Assembly (NCBI GenBank): GCA_036267355.1
Contig: DATAWG010000123.1
Location: 1-34,511, forward strand
Length of the DNA: 34,511 nt
Reading direction: 5' to 3'
DNA from: Pirellulales bacterium
Lineage (GTDB): Bacteria > Planctomycetota > Planctomycetia > Pirellulales > DATAWG01
Below are positions 1-7,649 of this stretch, piece after piece; positions within the stretch are counted from its first letter, which is position 1, and each line of letters opens with the position of its first letter. Below the pieces are notes generated by a model. The model searched no databases and had not been told where the DNA came from. It worked only from the letters and a program-made list of their open reading frames with translations. Position numbers and translations under genes: made by a program.

Positions 1-313
1 CGGCCAGAGCGAGGAGCTCATTTGCATCGGATGGTGGCAACTCCCCCCACAAAGCCCGCATCTCGAATGCGTCCTCAGACTGGAGGAGAATTTTCACCGC
101 AAATGTTCGCTGCCCGGTTTCGTCCGTCGCTATGTGGTCACTGTCAAAGATTACGTCAACGCCGCCCGACCTAATACGGTTGAGTTGCTCCACTCCCCGG
201 ATGACCAGCAATACCACACCGAAAGCCAGTATGGATAATGCGCCTATCACAATCACCCGGTGTAGTAGGGGCGGCAAACGATCACGATCTTTCTTGGCAC
301 CGGTACAAAACAT
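1..313 (-). CDS. Hypothetical membrane-anchored protein, C-terminus cut by window edge
   Basis: An open frame of 104 codons starts at the ATG at 311-313 and runs without a stop off the left edge. The N-terminus is short and charged (MFCTGAKKDRDRLPP). It is followed by one hydrophobic segment at about residues 18-38 and then a polar region beginning RGVEQLNRIRSGG, so the protein probably has a cytoplasmic N-tip, one membrane helix and an outer or periplasmic domain. The start lies 50 bases downstream of the rpiA stop on the same strand, so co-transcription is likely. An AGGG about 13 bases upstream is a weak ribosome binding site. I do not recognise the family. Codon use and GC look slightly less extreme than in the neighbours. 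Confidence 0.6.
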   Translation of the reverse strand, partial: MFCTGAKKDRDRLPPLLHRVIVIGALSILAFGVVLLVIRGVEQLNRIRSGGVDVIFDSDHIATDETGQRTFAVKILLQSEDAFEMRALWGELPPSDANELLALA

Positions 314-363
314 TTTGCATCTCGATCCCTTGCTAATCGACCCGACGATGCGGCGAGGACGCA

Positions 364-1056
364 TTATCGGTCGGAATATCCCAATCGGCGGATCATTTGC
401 CCGTCTTGCACGAGGACGATCGGTTTCATCCCGAGGAAAAGGCCTGCCTCGACGACGCCGGGGATCGCGCGGATCGAGCGGTTCAGTTCGGCCGGGTCGG
501 CAAGCGGGCCGATTTGGCAATCGAGAATATTGTTGCCGTTGTCGGTGACGTACACCGGGCCATTGGCGCGGCGCAATTCGGATTGCAGCCCAAGCTCGGC
601 CAGTTTGCGGTGGCAGAACGTCGCGGCAAATGGCACCACCTCGACCGGCAAGACGCCGCGAGTGCCGAGCACCGGCGACACTTTATCCACGCCGACCAGA
701 ATCACCCACTGCCGGGCCGACGCCGCCACGACCCGTTCGCGCAGTAGCGCGCCGCCGAGACCCTTGACCAGATCGAGTGTCGGCTCGGCGACTTCATCCG
801 CGCCGTCGATGGCGACGTCGATGGTGTCGATTGTGCCCAAGTCCACCAGCGGGATACCGAGTTCCTTGGCGAGCGCCGCGGTTCGCCCCGAGGTGGGCAC
901 GCCGCGGATATGCATTCCCGCCCGCACCCGCTCGGCCAGCGCATGAACGAAGGCCGCCGCGGCACGGCCAGAGCCGAGACCCACGACCTGTCCGTCGGCG
1001 ACGAATTCCAAGGCCCGGGCCGCCGCCAGTTCGGGAGTCGGTGAATTGCGTTTCAT
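364..1056 (-). CDS. rpiA: Ribose-5-phosphate isomerase A
   Basis: This enzyme interconverts ribose-5-phosphate and ribulose-5-phosphate in the non-oxidative pentose phosphate pathway in the cytoplasm. The 230-residue product has the family hallmarks: a phosphate loop (GLGSGRA, residues 26-32), SGRTAAL (56-62), DGADE with Asp84 and Asp87, and KGLGGALLRE with Lys98 and Glu107. These match the catalytic Asp81, Asp84, Lys94 and Glu103 of the E. coli enzyme. The ATG at 1056 is preferred over one 75 bases upstream because the protein then begins at normal RpiA length and GAGG sits 7 bases before it. The phosphate loop differs from the usual GTGST, and the usual DESK segment reads VDK here. Its product joins the zwf-pgl-gnd branch encoded 6 kb away on the same strand. 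Confidence 0.93.
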   Translation of the reverse strand: MKRNSPTPELAAARALEFVADGQVVGLGSGRAAAAFVHALAERVRAGMHIRGVPTSGRTAALAKELGIPLVDLGTIDTIDVAIDGADEVAEPTLDLVKGLGGALLRERVVAASARQWVILVGVDKVSPVLGTRGVLPVEVVPFAATFCHRKLAELGLQSELRRANGPVYVTDNGNNILDCQIGPLADPAELNRSIRAIPGVVEAGLFLGMKPIVLVQDGQMIRRLGYSDR

Positions 1057-1232
1057 GCCAGCCTCGCGAAGCGTGGGAATCAGAATAGAAAGGGTCGGCG
1101 CCGCCAAAGTTACCACCATGGATTCCGCCATTCTTGCGGCTCACGGCGGCCGCAACAAGCAGGCGCGGCGCAAAGAGGCGGCAACGAAAAATCGATTCGT
1201 AGCCTATTGAAGCATTTTGGACCCGAGCCTTA

Positions 1233-1332
1233 GTGTGCCACCGGATGATTGGGCGTGCCACTTCCTGATTGGGCGTGCCACTTCCTGATTCGTGTGCTGC
1301 TCTGATTCGTGTGCTGCTCTGATTCGTGTGCC
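1233..1332. repeat. Degenerate 17-20 bp tandem array
   Basis: Read on the minus strand, five units follow each other: GCACACGAATCAGAGCA twice (17 bases), a 19-base GCACACGAATCAGGAAGTG, then two 20-base units beginning GCACGCCCAATCA. Unit length and sequence drift along the array. It abuts the CACTGGC inverted repeat at 1328-1378 and lies in the upstream region of rpiA. It is too short and too irregular for a CRISPR array. Confidence 0.8.
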
Positions 1333-1378
1333 ACTGGCCGAGCCAGTGGCACACGGCACTGGCAGAGTCCAGTGGCAC
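1328..1378. repeat. CACTGGC-family inverted repeat
   Basis: GTGCCACTGGC (1328-1338) and GCCAGTGGCAC (1342-1352) are perfect 11-base arms around a 3-base loop. A second imperfect pair, GGCACTGG and CCAGTGGCACG, follows immediately. The same CACTGGC/GCCAGTG core recurs at 19917-20076 and 27034-27107, so this is a reduced member of that family. Confidence 0.75.
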
Positions 1379-1800
1379 GCAAGCAATCGCCCGGAGGCAA
1401 TACTTCCAAAATTTGTTAGGGCAATGGCGGTCATCGCGTCGCTTCTCGGCCGGCCCGTCGGCGGGGGCGCCTCAGAGCGGAAAATCGCGGCAAGTGCAAT
1501 CGGCATTGCAGCTTGTGCCGGACGCTCGGGTTGTCGGCCGAAGGCGAAATTGAGCGATTAAACGCTTGTTGCCGAAGGCGCAAGCTTGCTAGGATGCTGT
1601 ATACTTAACGTGCGCCATCCTGCCCACCGTGGCCGACCACAGCCGATTGATCCGATTCTGCCAGATTCTGAATGCCGGGCGAGATTATCCGCTCGGCAGT
1701 GCCCGAATTCGATCCATCAGGTGTCGGCGAACGTAGATCATTGCAGGCAACAAAAGGCTCGAGCGAAAAATAGCTTCCGTTTTTCAGACGTTTCAGCCTG

Positions 1801-1824
1801 CCCTCTCCCGCAAGGGAAGAGGGG
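1801..1824. repeat. CCCTCTCCC hairpin element
   Basis: CCCTCTCCC and GGGAAGAGGGG form an imperfect stem around a GCAA loop. A similar stem (CCCCTCTCCC..ACAA..GGGGCGAGGGG) lies at 31664-31690. Both sit 110-150 bases upstream of a plus-strand gene for a secreted protein. No T run follows on either strand, so it does not look like a terminator. Confidence 0.55.
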
Positions 1825-1947
1825 CTGCGGAGAAGTTGTTTTTCGCTCGATCCCACGCCGGACGACCGCACTAATCGCCGGCAGCCACCGAAAGCGACCA
1901 CCATCCCGTCGAACGCGTTTCTTCCGTATCTCCCGAGGAGTTTTGGA

Positions 1948-4758
1948 ATGTTTGCTTGCAGCCGTCGGATTTCGGTTTGGGCAGGATGCTTCGTCGCGTG
2001 CGGGCTGCTGCTGGCAGCCGCTCAAGGAAGGGCCGACGACGCCGCTTCCGGCAGCAACACAAACGCGGCCAATCCGTCGGCAAAGCCGTCGAACAATTCC
2101 GACGCAAAGACCGCCAAGACAGCCGACAAGCCGGGCGCCACGGTTGCCGCCGCGCCCAAGGCCGACGTGAAATACGAATCGAGCGGCGACTCGGGCGATT
2201 CGGGCGACTCGGGCTCCGACGACGGCAAGCCGAAGCATCGAGCGTTTGCCACGGTCATCAAGAACTTCAAACACATTCCCGGCCTGATCCCGCTGTATGA
2301 AAAAGAGGGCGACCTGCTGGCCGAGATCAGCCCGAATCATTTGAACAAGGATTTTATCGTCGTGATGTCGATCGCCCGCGGCATCGGCGAAGGGACGCTG
2401 CTCGGCGGCATGACGTGGGGCGAATCGCTGTGGCAGATCCGCAAGGTCGACGACCAGATTCAGATCGTCGAACGCAACGTCCGATTCACGGCCGCCAAAG
2501 GGAGCCCCGAAGCCCGCGCGGTGGACTATGCCTACACGGATAGCATTCTGTTCAGTCTGCCGATCATCGCCAACAGCCCCGGCGGCGGCTACGTCGTCAA
2601 TTTCAACCAGGTGTTCATGACCGATCTGCCGGAGATTGCCCGCGCTCTGCCCGGCTACCAGTTCGCGAGCAACCGTTCGACGTGGGCCGAGACACGCGGC
2701 TATCCCGACAATGTCGAACTCGAAGTGGCCGCCACCTACGCCTCGAACGGCTCGGCGCAATTCGATTCGGTTGCCGACACCCGGGCCGCGACGGTCAACA
2801 TTCACTATTCGCTGAGCCTGTTGCCGGAAGACGGCTATCGCCCCCGCTTGGCCGACGACCGGATCGGCTATTTCGTCACCGCGCTCAAGGACTATTCGCA
2901 CAAGGTCGACGACGACCGATTCATCCGCTACATCAACCGCTGGGATCTGCAAAAGGCCGATCCGTCGGCCGAGCAATCGCCGCCGAAAAAGCCGATCGTG
3001 TTTTGGATCGAGAAGACGGTTCCTTACAAATTCCGCAAGCCGATCCGCGAGGGAATTTTGGAGTGGAACAAGGCCTTCGAGAAAGCCGGATTCCTGAACG
3101 CGATCGAAGTTCGCCAACAGCCCGACAACGCCGATTGGGATCCGGAAGACATCAACTACAACACGTTTCGCTGGATCACCTCGAGCGCCGGATTCGCAAT
3201 GGGTCCGTCGCGGGCCAATCCGATCACGGGGCAGATTTTGAATGCGTCGGTGATTTTCGATGCCGATTTCCTGCAATCGTGGCGAACCACCTACGAAGTG
3301 TTCACGCCCAAGGGCATCGCCGCGCTCACCGGCGGCCCGCTCACGCTCAAAGCCTATCAACAGCAACAAGACGTGCCCCGAGCGCTGCATGCCATCGGCG
3401 ACGGCTGCGAATTGATGGACGGCGAATCGCGCGAGATGGCCTTCGGCAATGCCCTCTTGGCGACGCGAGCCGAGCCGATGTCGGAAGCTGAGCACGACCG
3501 GCTTGTCATGCAAGGGCTGAAAATGGTGGCCATGCATGAAATCGGCCACACGCTCGGCCTGCGGCATAATTTCAAGGCCAGCACGGAGTTCTCGCTCGAA
3601 GATATCAACAATCCCGACAAGGCGCGCGAGAGCGGGATGGGCGCGAGCGTGATGGATTATTATCCCGTGAATATCGTTCCGAAGGGAGTGAAGCAGGGAG
3701 ATTATTACACGCCCACGATCGGCGCCTACGATATGTGGGCCATCGAATATGGCTACAAGCCGATCGACGCGAGCAGCTCCGAGGGAGAACTGTCCGACCT
3801 GAAAAAGATTGCCTCGCGCAGCGGCGAGCCGGGGCTGTCGTATTCGACCGATGAAGACACGCGCGGCATCGACCCCGATCCGCTCTCGAATCGTTTCGAC
3901 CTGGGCAACGACACCGTCGCGTTTGCAAAGCAACGCGTCAAGGTGGTCAACGAAGCGTGGCCGAAACTGGTCGACAAGGTGACGAAAGAAGGCGACGGCT
4001 ATCAGCATGCCCGCCAGGCGTTCGGCATTCTGCTCTCGACCGAAGGAACGGCGCTGTTCATGGCGTCGCGGTATGTCGGCGGCGTCTATGTGAACCGCAG
4101 CCACAAGGGCGACCCGAAGGCGGCCGAGCCGTTTGTCGTTGTCGAACCGAAGAAGGAGCGCGAGGCGGTCCAGCTTTTGGAAGACCAGATGTTCAGCGAT
4201 GCGCCGTTCGAATTCCCGCCAAGCCTCTACAACCATCTGGCCACGAGCCGCTGGGACCATTGGGGCACCAAGATTCCGCTGCGCGACGACTACCCGGTGC
4301 ACGACGTGATCGCCCTCTGGCAGGATCGTACGCTCGAACAACTGCTGTCACCGCTGACGCTCGAACGACTGTCTGATTCCGAACTGAAAGTGCCCGCCGA
4401 TCAAGATGCGTTCACCACCGTGGAACTGCTCCACGGCCTGACAAGCTCGATCTTCTCGGAAACCGACAATCTGAAAGCCGGCGACTACACGAATCGCAAG
4501 CCGGCCATCAGCAGCCTGCGCCGCAATTTGCAACGGATCTATCTGAAGCGGATGGCCGAGCTGGCGCTCGGTGAATCCGGTGCTCCGGAGGATTCGCAGG
4601 TTGTCGCCAGCGCGGAGCTGAAGTCGTTGCAAGGCCGGATCGACAAGCTGCTGGCCGGCCCGATCAAGCTCGACGACTACAGCCGCGACCATTTGCAAGA
4701 AACGTCGCAACGAATTGCCAAAGTGCTCGACGCCCGGCTGCAATTGCAGAAGCCGTAA
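1948..4758 (+). CDS. Secreted zinc-dependent metalloprotease (DUF5117/DUF4953 type)
   Basis: A 936-residue exported protein, probably a zinc endopeptidase acting outside the cytoplasmic membrane. Residues 1-29 form a signal peptide (hydrophobic core then QGRA|DD). Residues 31-95 are low-complexity with repeated SGD units. Residues about 95-250 resemble the DUF5117 region that precedes the catalytic part in this family. The zinc site is HEIGHTLGLRH at residues 530-540 (His530, Glu531, His534, His540), and a metzincin-like Met-turn, SVMDYYP, carries Met569. About 370 further residues continue to the C-terminus, as is usual for the family. The start is fixed by GAGGAG at 1935-1940, seven bases before the ATG. 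The substrate is unknown. The family name is from recognition of the overall pattern; the HExxHxxGxxH site is directly visible. Confidence 0.88.
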   Translation: MFACSRRISVWAGCFVACGLLLAAAQGRADDAASGSNTNAANPSAKPSNNSDAKTAKTADKPGATVAAAPKADVKYESSGDSGDSGDSGSDDGKPKHRAFATVIKNFKHIPGLIPLYEKEGDLLAEISPNHLNKDFIVVMSIARGIGEGTLLGGMTWGESLWQIRKVDDQIQIVERNVRFTAAKGSPEARAVDYAYTDSILFSLPIIANSPGGGYVVNFNQVFMTDLPEIARALPGYQFASNRSTWAETRGYPDNVELEVAATYASNGSAQFDSVADTRAATVNIHYSLSLLPEDGYRPRLADDRIGYFVTALKDYSHKVDDDRFIRYINRWDLQKADPSAEQSPPKKPIVFWIEKTVPYKFRKPIREGILEWNKAFEKAGFLNAIEVRQQPDNADWDPEDINYNTFRWITSSAGFAMGPSRANPITGQILNASVIFDADFLQSWRTTYEVFTPKGIAALTGGPLTLKAYQQQQDVPRALHAIGDGCELMDGESREMAFGNALLATRAEPMSEAEHDRLVMQGLKMVAMHEIGHTLGLRHNFKASTEFSLEDINNPDKARESGMGASVMDYYPVNIVPKGVKQGDYYTPTIGAYDMWAIEYGYKPIDASSSEGELSDLKKIASRSGEPGLSYSTDEDTRGIDPDPLSNRFDLGNDTVAFAKQRVKVVNEAWPKLVDKVTKEGDGYQHARQAFGILLSTEGTALFMASRYVGGVYVNRSHKGDPKAAEPFVVVEPKKEREAVQLLEDQMFSDAPFEFPPSLYNHLATSRWDHWGTKIPLRDDYPVHDVIALWQDRTLEQLLSPLTLERLSDSELKVPADQDAFTTVELLHGLTSSIFSETDNLKAGDYTNRKPAISSLRRNLQRIYLKRMAELALGESGAPEDSQVVASAELKSLQGRIDKLLAGPIKLDDYSRDHLQETSQRIAKVLDARLQLQKP

Positions 4759-4806
4759 GGGCCGAAGCAACGCCGCCGTGCCTCCGTCCCGTCGCTTCCA
4801 TCCTCC

Positions 4807-4837
4807 CGTCTCCGCGTCCCCCGCGTCTCCGCGTGAG
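4807..4837. repeat. CTCACGCGGAGACG-type repeat fragment
   Basis: On the minus strand this reads CTCACGCGGAGACGCGG followed by a near repeat of GACGCGGAGAC. I recall this CACGCGGAGACGC motif as a common short dispersed repeat in environmental planctomycete genomes; that is memory, not a search. It sits in the 203-base gap between the metalloprotease and the Rid gene, which is otherwise featureless. Confidence 0.4.
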
Positions 4838-4961
4838 AATTCTTTCTTCGTTGGCTCGGAGATGCCGAAAGCAACGGCGCCCAGTCGCGAACCGCTCCCG
4901 ACCGCAGTACAATCGAACCCGAATTGCTTATCTCGTCCTTCGGTTTGAGGAGCCGCGATCC

Positions 4962-5429
4962 ATGGACTATGAAGCACGCGTGGCCGAGTTGAAGCTCGAA
5001 TTGCCCCCCGCCGCGAAGCCGCAGGGCGTTTATAAGCCGGTCGTCGTGGTCGGCGAATTGGTTTACGTTTCGGGCCACGGGCCGCTCCGGCCGGATAAGA
5101 CATTGATCACCGGCCGAGTCGGCGCCGATCTGGATTTGGACGGCGGCCGGGCCGCGGCCCGGCAGGTCGGCCTGGCGATGCTCGCCTCGCTCCGCGAACA
5201 CTTGGGCAGCCTCAACCGGATTCGCCGGCTCGTGAAAACGTTCGGCTTGGTGAACTGCACCGCCGATTTCGCCGCTCAGCCGGCTGTCATCAACGGTTTT
5301 AGCGAATTGATGGCCGACGTGTTCGGGCTCGACAAAGGCATTGGCGCCCGCAGCGCGGTCGGCGCCGTAGCATTGCCGGGAAATATTGCCGTGGAAATCG
5401 AAGCGATCTTCGAAATCAAAGCGGCGTGA
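4962..5429 (+). CDS. Rid (YjgF/YER057c/UK114) family protein
   Basis: A 155-residue cytoplasmic protein of the Rid superfamily. Members with the conserved arginine hydrolyse reactive enamine/imine intermediates released by PLP enzymes. Visible hallmarks are VSGHGPL near residues 37-42, a central DLDGGRAAARQVGLAML helix, and the C-terminal GARSAVGAVALP..VEIEA block with Arg130 and Glu145/Glu147. Arg130 corresponds to the functional Arg105 of E. coli RidA. The protein is about 25 residues longer than RidA, as in the separate Rid subgroup found alone in many genomes. The ATG at 4962 is chosen because GAGGAG lies about 10 bases upstream and the protein begins at normal length; the open frame extends further upstream without homology. 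Confidence 0.85.
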   Translation: MDYEARVAELKLELPPAAKPQGVYKPVVVVGELVYVSGHGPLRPDKTLITGRVGADLDLDGGRAAARQVGLAMLASLREHLGSLNRIRRLVKTFGLVNCTADFAAQPAVINGFSELMADVFGLDKGIGARSAVGAVALPGNIAVEIEAIFEIKAA

Positions 5430-5463
5430 CAGGCAGCCTGCGTGCGGCGAAGCCGCACCCAAC

Positions 5464-5536
5464 GTAGCAGGCACACTCCGTGTGCCGTCTGCCCCGCTTG
5501 GAGCCCAATCCACCGCGGAGCGCAGACGGCACACGG
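5464..5536. repeat. GGCACACGGAGTGTGCC-family palindromic element
   Basis: The 15-base arms 5478-5492 and 5522-5536 (CCGTGTGCCGTCTGC and its exact complement) are perfect. The left arm also sits in a smaller palindrome, GGCACAC-TCC-GTGTGCC, preceded by GTAGCA. Related copies lie at 12695-12794 and 33951-34248, and a fragment (TGTGCCTGCTA) at about 5690. The remaining bases up to 5756 hold no gene I can support. Confidence 0.8.
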
Positions 5537-5756
5537 AGAGAATGTGAGTTTTTCAGATTTTGACAAGCCGCAGGCGCCGACGGTGAAAAACGACCTCGTA
5601 AAGTCGCTCGGGATCGACTCCGACGCGGTTGCATGACAAAAAGGTCGTTTCAAACAACGGACGAAATCGAAAAATCACAGCCTCGGAATGTGCCTGCTAT
5701 CTAACCTGGCGAGTGGCCCTTGGTGTCAGCCTCGCTCGGGTTGGCGAGGGGTGGCG

Positions 5757-6329
5757 CTACTGACGAGTCGTTGCGTCGGGGCCGGGAGTGGCCGGGCTGA
5801 CGAGCGATGTGTCGCGGCGAGCGACGGAGGTCGTGCCTTGGGCGAAGGGGTCGGCCGGCTTGCCGCTCACCGGCATGCGGCTGATCACTTCCCCCTCCAC
5901 GAATCGCTGCGTCGTGACGGGCACCTGAACGGTCTGCGTTTGCGGAACCGTTTCATGCGTCGTCACGGGCATCTGCACCGTTTCGGTGTGCGTTTCCCAC
6001 CGCACCCGCGGCACGTAGCGATAGGCGATATACGGCTGCTCGAACGGATTCCAGCGGTTCGCCCAAAACGCTTCCCAAACGTAGTCGGTCACCGGCGTTT
6101 GGTAGGTCCGCTGGACCGCCTGCATCTGGGTCTTGCATTGATCCAGATAGACGGTTTGCTGCCGGGTTTCCAGGTGCGTTTCGACCAGCGGCTGCTGCAC
6201 GACTTGCCGCGTCTCGCGGTACGTAATGCCATTCTGCTCGTAATAGCGCACGTCATCGGCAAGGCAAAGGGCCGGTGTGGCAAGGACGAAGAGAACGCTC
6301 GTCAGCCACCGACGATAGCAAGCAGTCAT
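5757..6329 (-). CDS. Secreted protein of unknown function, Gln/Thr/Val-rich
   Basis: A 190-residue protein with a signal peptide (MTACYRRW, a hydrophobic stretch, cleavage near LCLA|DD at residue 24). The mature part is rich in Thr, Gln, Val and Tyr and carries loosely repeated phrases such as TYRETRQVVQQPLVETH, ETRQQTVYLD, ETHTETVQMPVTT and TQTVQVPVTTQ. The pattern suggests an extended beta-rich surface or cell-wall protein, of a kind I associate with planctomycetes. No catalytic motif is visible. GGGATGG upstream of the ATG is a weak ribosome binding site. It stands alone, with a repeat-bearing gap on one side and an Rhs remnant on the other. Function not recognised. Confidence 0.75.
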   Translation of the reverse strand: MTACYRRWLTSVLFVLATPALCLADDVRYYEQNGITYRETRQVVQQPLVETHLETRQQTVYLDQCKTQMQAVQRTYQTPVTDYVWEAFWANRWNPFEQPYIAYRYVPRVRWETHTETVQMPVTTHETVPQTQTVQVPVTTQRFVEGEVISRMPVSGKPADPFAQGTTSVARRDTSLVSPATPGPDATTRQ

Positions 6330-6610
6330 GGTGTTTCCATCCCTGAAAAGCAGAGCCCCCGTGTGCGCACGACACTGCCGCTTTTATCGTCAGGATCGTT
6401 ACGGCCGCTTTAGCGGGAGTCTTTATTTAGCCGCCGCCGGCCGCCGCGTCCAACTCGTGGAAAACTATGTCAGCGGCGGCACCGACTCCGATCAGAACCG
6501 TACCACCCTCTTGTCTACATCACGGCAAGCACGTCATGGTCAATCAGTGGGGGAACGGTGCTTGGCGTCTATCAGGCGTGAGCACCAACGGTGAAGGCTT
6601 GGCGTCCTGG

Positions 6611-6650
6611 CGTCCCCTTTTCGGGCACCGAAAATGCCCGGCAGGGGACG
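6611..6650. repeat. Nested palindrome CGTCCCC..GGGGACG
   Basis: Outer arms CGTCCCC (6611-6617) and GGGGACG (6644-6650) enclose a second stem, TTTTCGG-GCA-CCGAAAA (6618-6634), so the segment can fold as a hairpin within a hairpin. CGGGCA and TGCCCG offer a competing pairing. It lies in the non-coding stretch before the Rhs remnant and is unlike the other repeat families in the window. Confidence 0.6.
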
Positions 6651-6732
6651 CGGCGTACTGCAAGGGCATGTTCCCGGATGCGGCTCGTTTCTTGGCCAGA
6701 CATTCATCGGCACCCACGGCACCGGAACCCTC

Positions 6733-6905
6733 CACACCGTCACCTACACCGACGGGCACCGTGTCGCACGAATACAACCGCCAAGCCCAGCGCATTCAAA
6801 CCACCGACCAGGCCGGCACGGTCCACCAATTCTCCTACGACCTGCTCGGCCGCCAAACGCTCGATTGCGTAGCGCAGCTCGGCGAAGGGCTCGACGCCGC
6901 GGTTG
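6733..6905 (+). pseudogene. Rhs/YD-repeat gene remnant with frameshift
   Basis: The translation reads HTVTYTDG in one frame and then GTVSHEYNRQAQRIQ.., AGTVHQFSYDLLGRQTLD and LGEGLDAAV in the next. These are typical YD-repeat phrases of Rhs-family cell-surface or toxin-delivery proteins. The frames join if one G is removed from the GGG at 6754-6756, so the fragment carries a single-base insertion. Only about 57 codons survive. There is no start, no signal peptide and no toxin tip, and the match ends abruptly against the 3' end of pgl. The roughly 400 bases between the upstream gene and this fragment contain only the nested palindrome. This is the relic of a much larger gene. Confidence 0.75.
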
Positions 6906-6906
6906 C

Positions 6907-7611
6907 TTATTCCGGCTGCAAGCCGGTTTTTTGCGCGGCCGCGCGATCGGCCAGGATCGTGGCTTGATGTTGGCTGATTCGCCCGGAAGGGATCGATGGA
7001 TCGGCGTCGCGCAGCCGCAGCAACATGTCGGCTTTCGATTCGCCCGTTACCAGCCAGAGGATGCGGCGCGAACGGTTGATCATCGGATACGTCAGCGTCA
7101 TGCGCCGCCTGCCTTGATAAATGCCCGTGATTGCCACGTCGGCATCCATGATCTCGAGCACCGGGTCGCCGGGCACGAGCGATGCCGTATGGCCATCCGG
7201 CCCAAGCCCCAAATGGGCCAGATCAAGCACCGGCGGCGAACCGGCGATTTTTTCCAGCGTGGCCGAATAGGCCTTTACCGCCGATTTCAGATCGTCGGCT
7301 TCGACGGGCATCGCGTGGATCTGCTCGGGCTTTAGCGGCGCATGCGATAACAGGCTTTCGCGGAGGTAGGTGAGATTTCGATCCGGATCGCCCGGCGGCG
7401 CGATGCGCTCGTCGATCTGCACGATCTGCACCGCGTCCCACGGCACCGACTCGCCGGCCAACGCCCGCAACATCTGCCACGGCGTGCTGCCGCCGCTGAC
7501 GGCGAAGACGAATCGGCCCCGGGCATCGACCGACGCCCGGGCCTCTTCCGCGACAATCGCGGCCGCTTGCCTCGCGACGAGATCGGCGGTTTCAAGCACT
7601 TCGATGTTCAT
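6907..7611 (-). CDS. pgl: 6-phosphogluconolactonase
   Basis: Hydrolyses 6-phosphoglucono-delta-lactone to 6-phosphogluconate, the second step of the oxidative pentose phosphate branch. The 234-residue product is of the SOL/DevB type and normal length. Visible motifs are SGGSTP (39-44), IDER (66-69) and the signature LGLGPDGHTASL (134-145). The gene lies 38 bases after the zwf stop on the same strand, so the two are probably one transcript and supply consecutive enzymes. No clear Shine-Dalgarno sequence precedes the ATG; the short spacer is the G-rich element at 7619-7635. The last codons overlap an antisense terminator-like hairpin. Confidence 0.93.
   Translation of the reverse strand: MNIEVLETADLVARQAAAIVAEEARASVDARGRFVFAVSGGSTPWQMLRALAGESVPWDAVQIVQIDERIAPPGDPDRNLTYLRESLLSHAPLKPEQIHAMPVEADDLKSAVKAYSATLEKIAGSPPVLDLAHLGLGPDGHTASLVPGDPVLEIMDADVAITGIYQGRRRMTLTYPMINRSRRILWLVTGESKADMLLRLRDADPSIPSGRISQHQATILADRAAAQKTGLQPE
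6912..6932 (+). terminator. Possible rho-independent terminator, plus strand
   Basis: CCGGCT-GCA-AGCCGG followed directly by six T residues forms a compact stem and U-tract on the plus strand. It would stop transcripts entering from the Rhs remnant. It lies antisense within the last codons of pgl (QKTGLQPE), so coincidence with coding sequence is possible. Confidence 0.4.
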
Positions 7612-7618
7612 AGGATAA

Positions 7619-7635
7619 GGGGGCGAGGGGCGAGG
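7619..7635. repeat. G-rich GGGGCGAG spacer between zwf and pgl
   Basis: GGGGGCGAGGGGCGAGGG occupies most of the 38-base zwf-pgl spacer. It has the same heptamer-like unit as the array at 34280-34380 (CCCTCGCCCCTCG on the other strand). Four runs of three or more G could form a quadruplex on the plus strand. Confidence 0.5.
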
Positions 7636-7649
7636 GAAGAAATGCGAGC

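Larger units (their letters stand above)
1057..1947. other. Long intergenic region with several repeat types
   Basis: These 890 bases separate the divergent rpiA and metalloprotease genes. They hold a 17-20 bp tandem array (1233-1332), an inverted repeat of the CACTGGC family (1328-1378) and a CCCTCTCCC/GGGAAGAGGG hairpin (1801-1824). TATACT at about 1598 is a possible -10 box for the plus-strand gene but has no convincing -35 partner. I see no credible protein here; the open frames lack ribosome binding sites and are made largely of repeats. Confidence 0.6.

Noticed and set aside
1738-4341. A long open frame (867 codons) antisense to the metalloprotease
   Set aside because: It mirrors the codon pattern of the real gene in GC-rich DNA, has no ribosome binding site and no recognisable domain. 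The plus-strand frame has a signal peptide, a zinc site and a good ribosome binding site.
5544-5636. A possible 30-codon gene starting with GTG (SFSDFDKPQAPTVKN..)
   Set aside because: GGAGAG lies near the GTG, but it belongs to the end of a palindromic repeat, and the product has no signal or recognisable feature.
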